NCBI RefSeq assembly: GCF_001598055.1
Contig: NZ_CP014844.1
Span: 868,001 to 932,000 of the forward strand
From: Cupriavidus nantongensis
GTDB taxonomy: Bacteria > Pseudomonadota > Gammaproteobacteria > Burkholderiales > Burkholderiaceae
Length of the DNA stretch: 64,000 nt
Direction of reading: 5' to 3'
The notes below the pieces were generated by a model. That model saw only the letters and a list, made by a program, of their open reading frames with translations, made no database searches and was not told the origin of the DNA. Made by a program: the position numbers and the translations under genes. Of this stretch, positions 63,977 through 64,000 are shown piece after piece. Each line of letters starts with the position of its first letter. The stretch's first letter is position 1.

Positions 63977-64000
63977 ATGAAGCACAGCAAGCACGACACG
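63977..64000 (+). CDS. Possible start of a gene cut by the window end
   Basis: ATG preceded by GCGGAGG at a good ribosome-binding distance and followed by seven codons (MKHSKHDT). Too little is visible to identify it. Confidence 0.3.

Overview
The window is 64 kb of GC-rich chromosome from a betaproteobacterium of the Burkholderiaceae, most like Cupriavidus/Ralstonia. The evidence is the dense lysine/alanine/arginine-poor-AT coding style, three Bug-type orphan solute-binding proteins, betaproteobacterial porins, many LysR regulators, and core-gene neighbourhoods (pgk-pykA-fba-purC-purE-purK, adk-kdsB-Trm112-lpxK-exbD-exbB) typical of that group. The genus is inferred from gene content and order, not from a database search. 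No rRNA, tRNA, CRISPR array, prophage or insertion sequence is visible.

Layout. 1-4.5 kb: the end of a SNF2-type helicase, a Bug binding protein with a possible sigma-54 promoter, and two tandem paralogous LuxR-type regulators. 4.9-12.8 kb: a plus-strand housekeeping run of lower glycolysis (pgk, pykA, fbaA) and purine synthesis (purC, purE, purK), ending with the tRNA t6A gene Sua5/tsaC. 13-16 kb: azlCD amino-acid exporter and the PBP4-type dacB. 16-19.2 kb: a minus-strand unit of flavin monooxygenase, ABC binding protein and MarR regulator. 19.4-20.9 kb: a PACE efflux protein facing a LysR regulator. 20.9-32.6 kb: a complete MdtABC-type RND efflux operon with its outer-membrane channel, facing a two-component system. 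32.7-35.4 kb: plsY, ybaK, xerD, ogt. 35.5-42.7 kb: a second Bug protein, a chalcone-isomerase-like protein, an AEC carrier, queG, tsaE, amiC and a BASS transporter. 42.8-46.3 kb: LysR, methyltransferase, XRE regulator and an SDR dehydrogenase. 46.4-50.8 kb: adk, kdsB, Trm112, lpxK, exbD, exbB. 50.85-51.92 kb: a 1.07-kb gene-free stretch. 51.9-54.1 kb: xseA and sodB. 54.5-60 kb: a five-gene porin/Bug/amidohydrolase/tautomerase/porin cluster. 60.1-63.7 kb: LysR, LacI, a quinone-oxidoreductase-like enzyme, and a small secreted protein.

The most unusual signal is in the gene-free stretch before xseA. Three units of about 108 bp (from 51055, 51259 and 51431) share three TGTGGA/TCCACA elements, a CATTGA block and a GCTGC tail at exactly the same offsets (0, 26, 37, 68 and 94) with no indels. 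The outer arms are inverted, and in the third unit both arms have changed together. A degenerate fourth copy from 51665 holds a perfect DnaA box. This could be a DnaA-box array of the datA/DARS kind or a family of structured small RNAs; sequence alone does not decide. Other regulatory signals include twin GCAATCGATTGC operators around the LacI gene, a palindrome across the -35 of azlCD, and a family of inverted REP-like elements scattered through operons.
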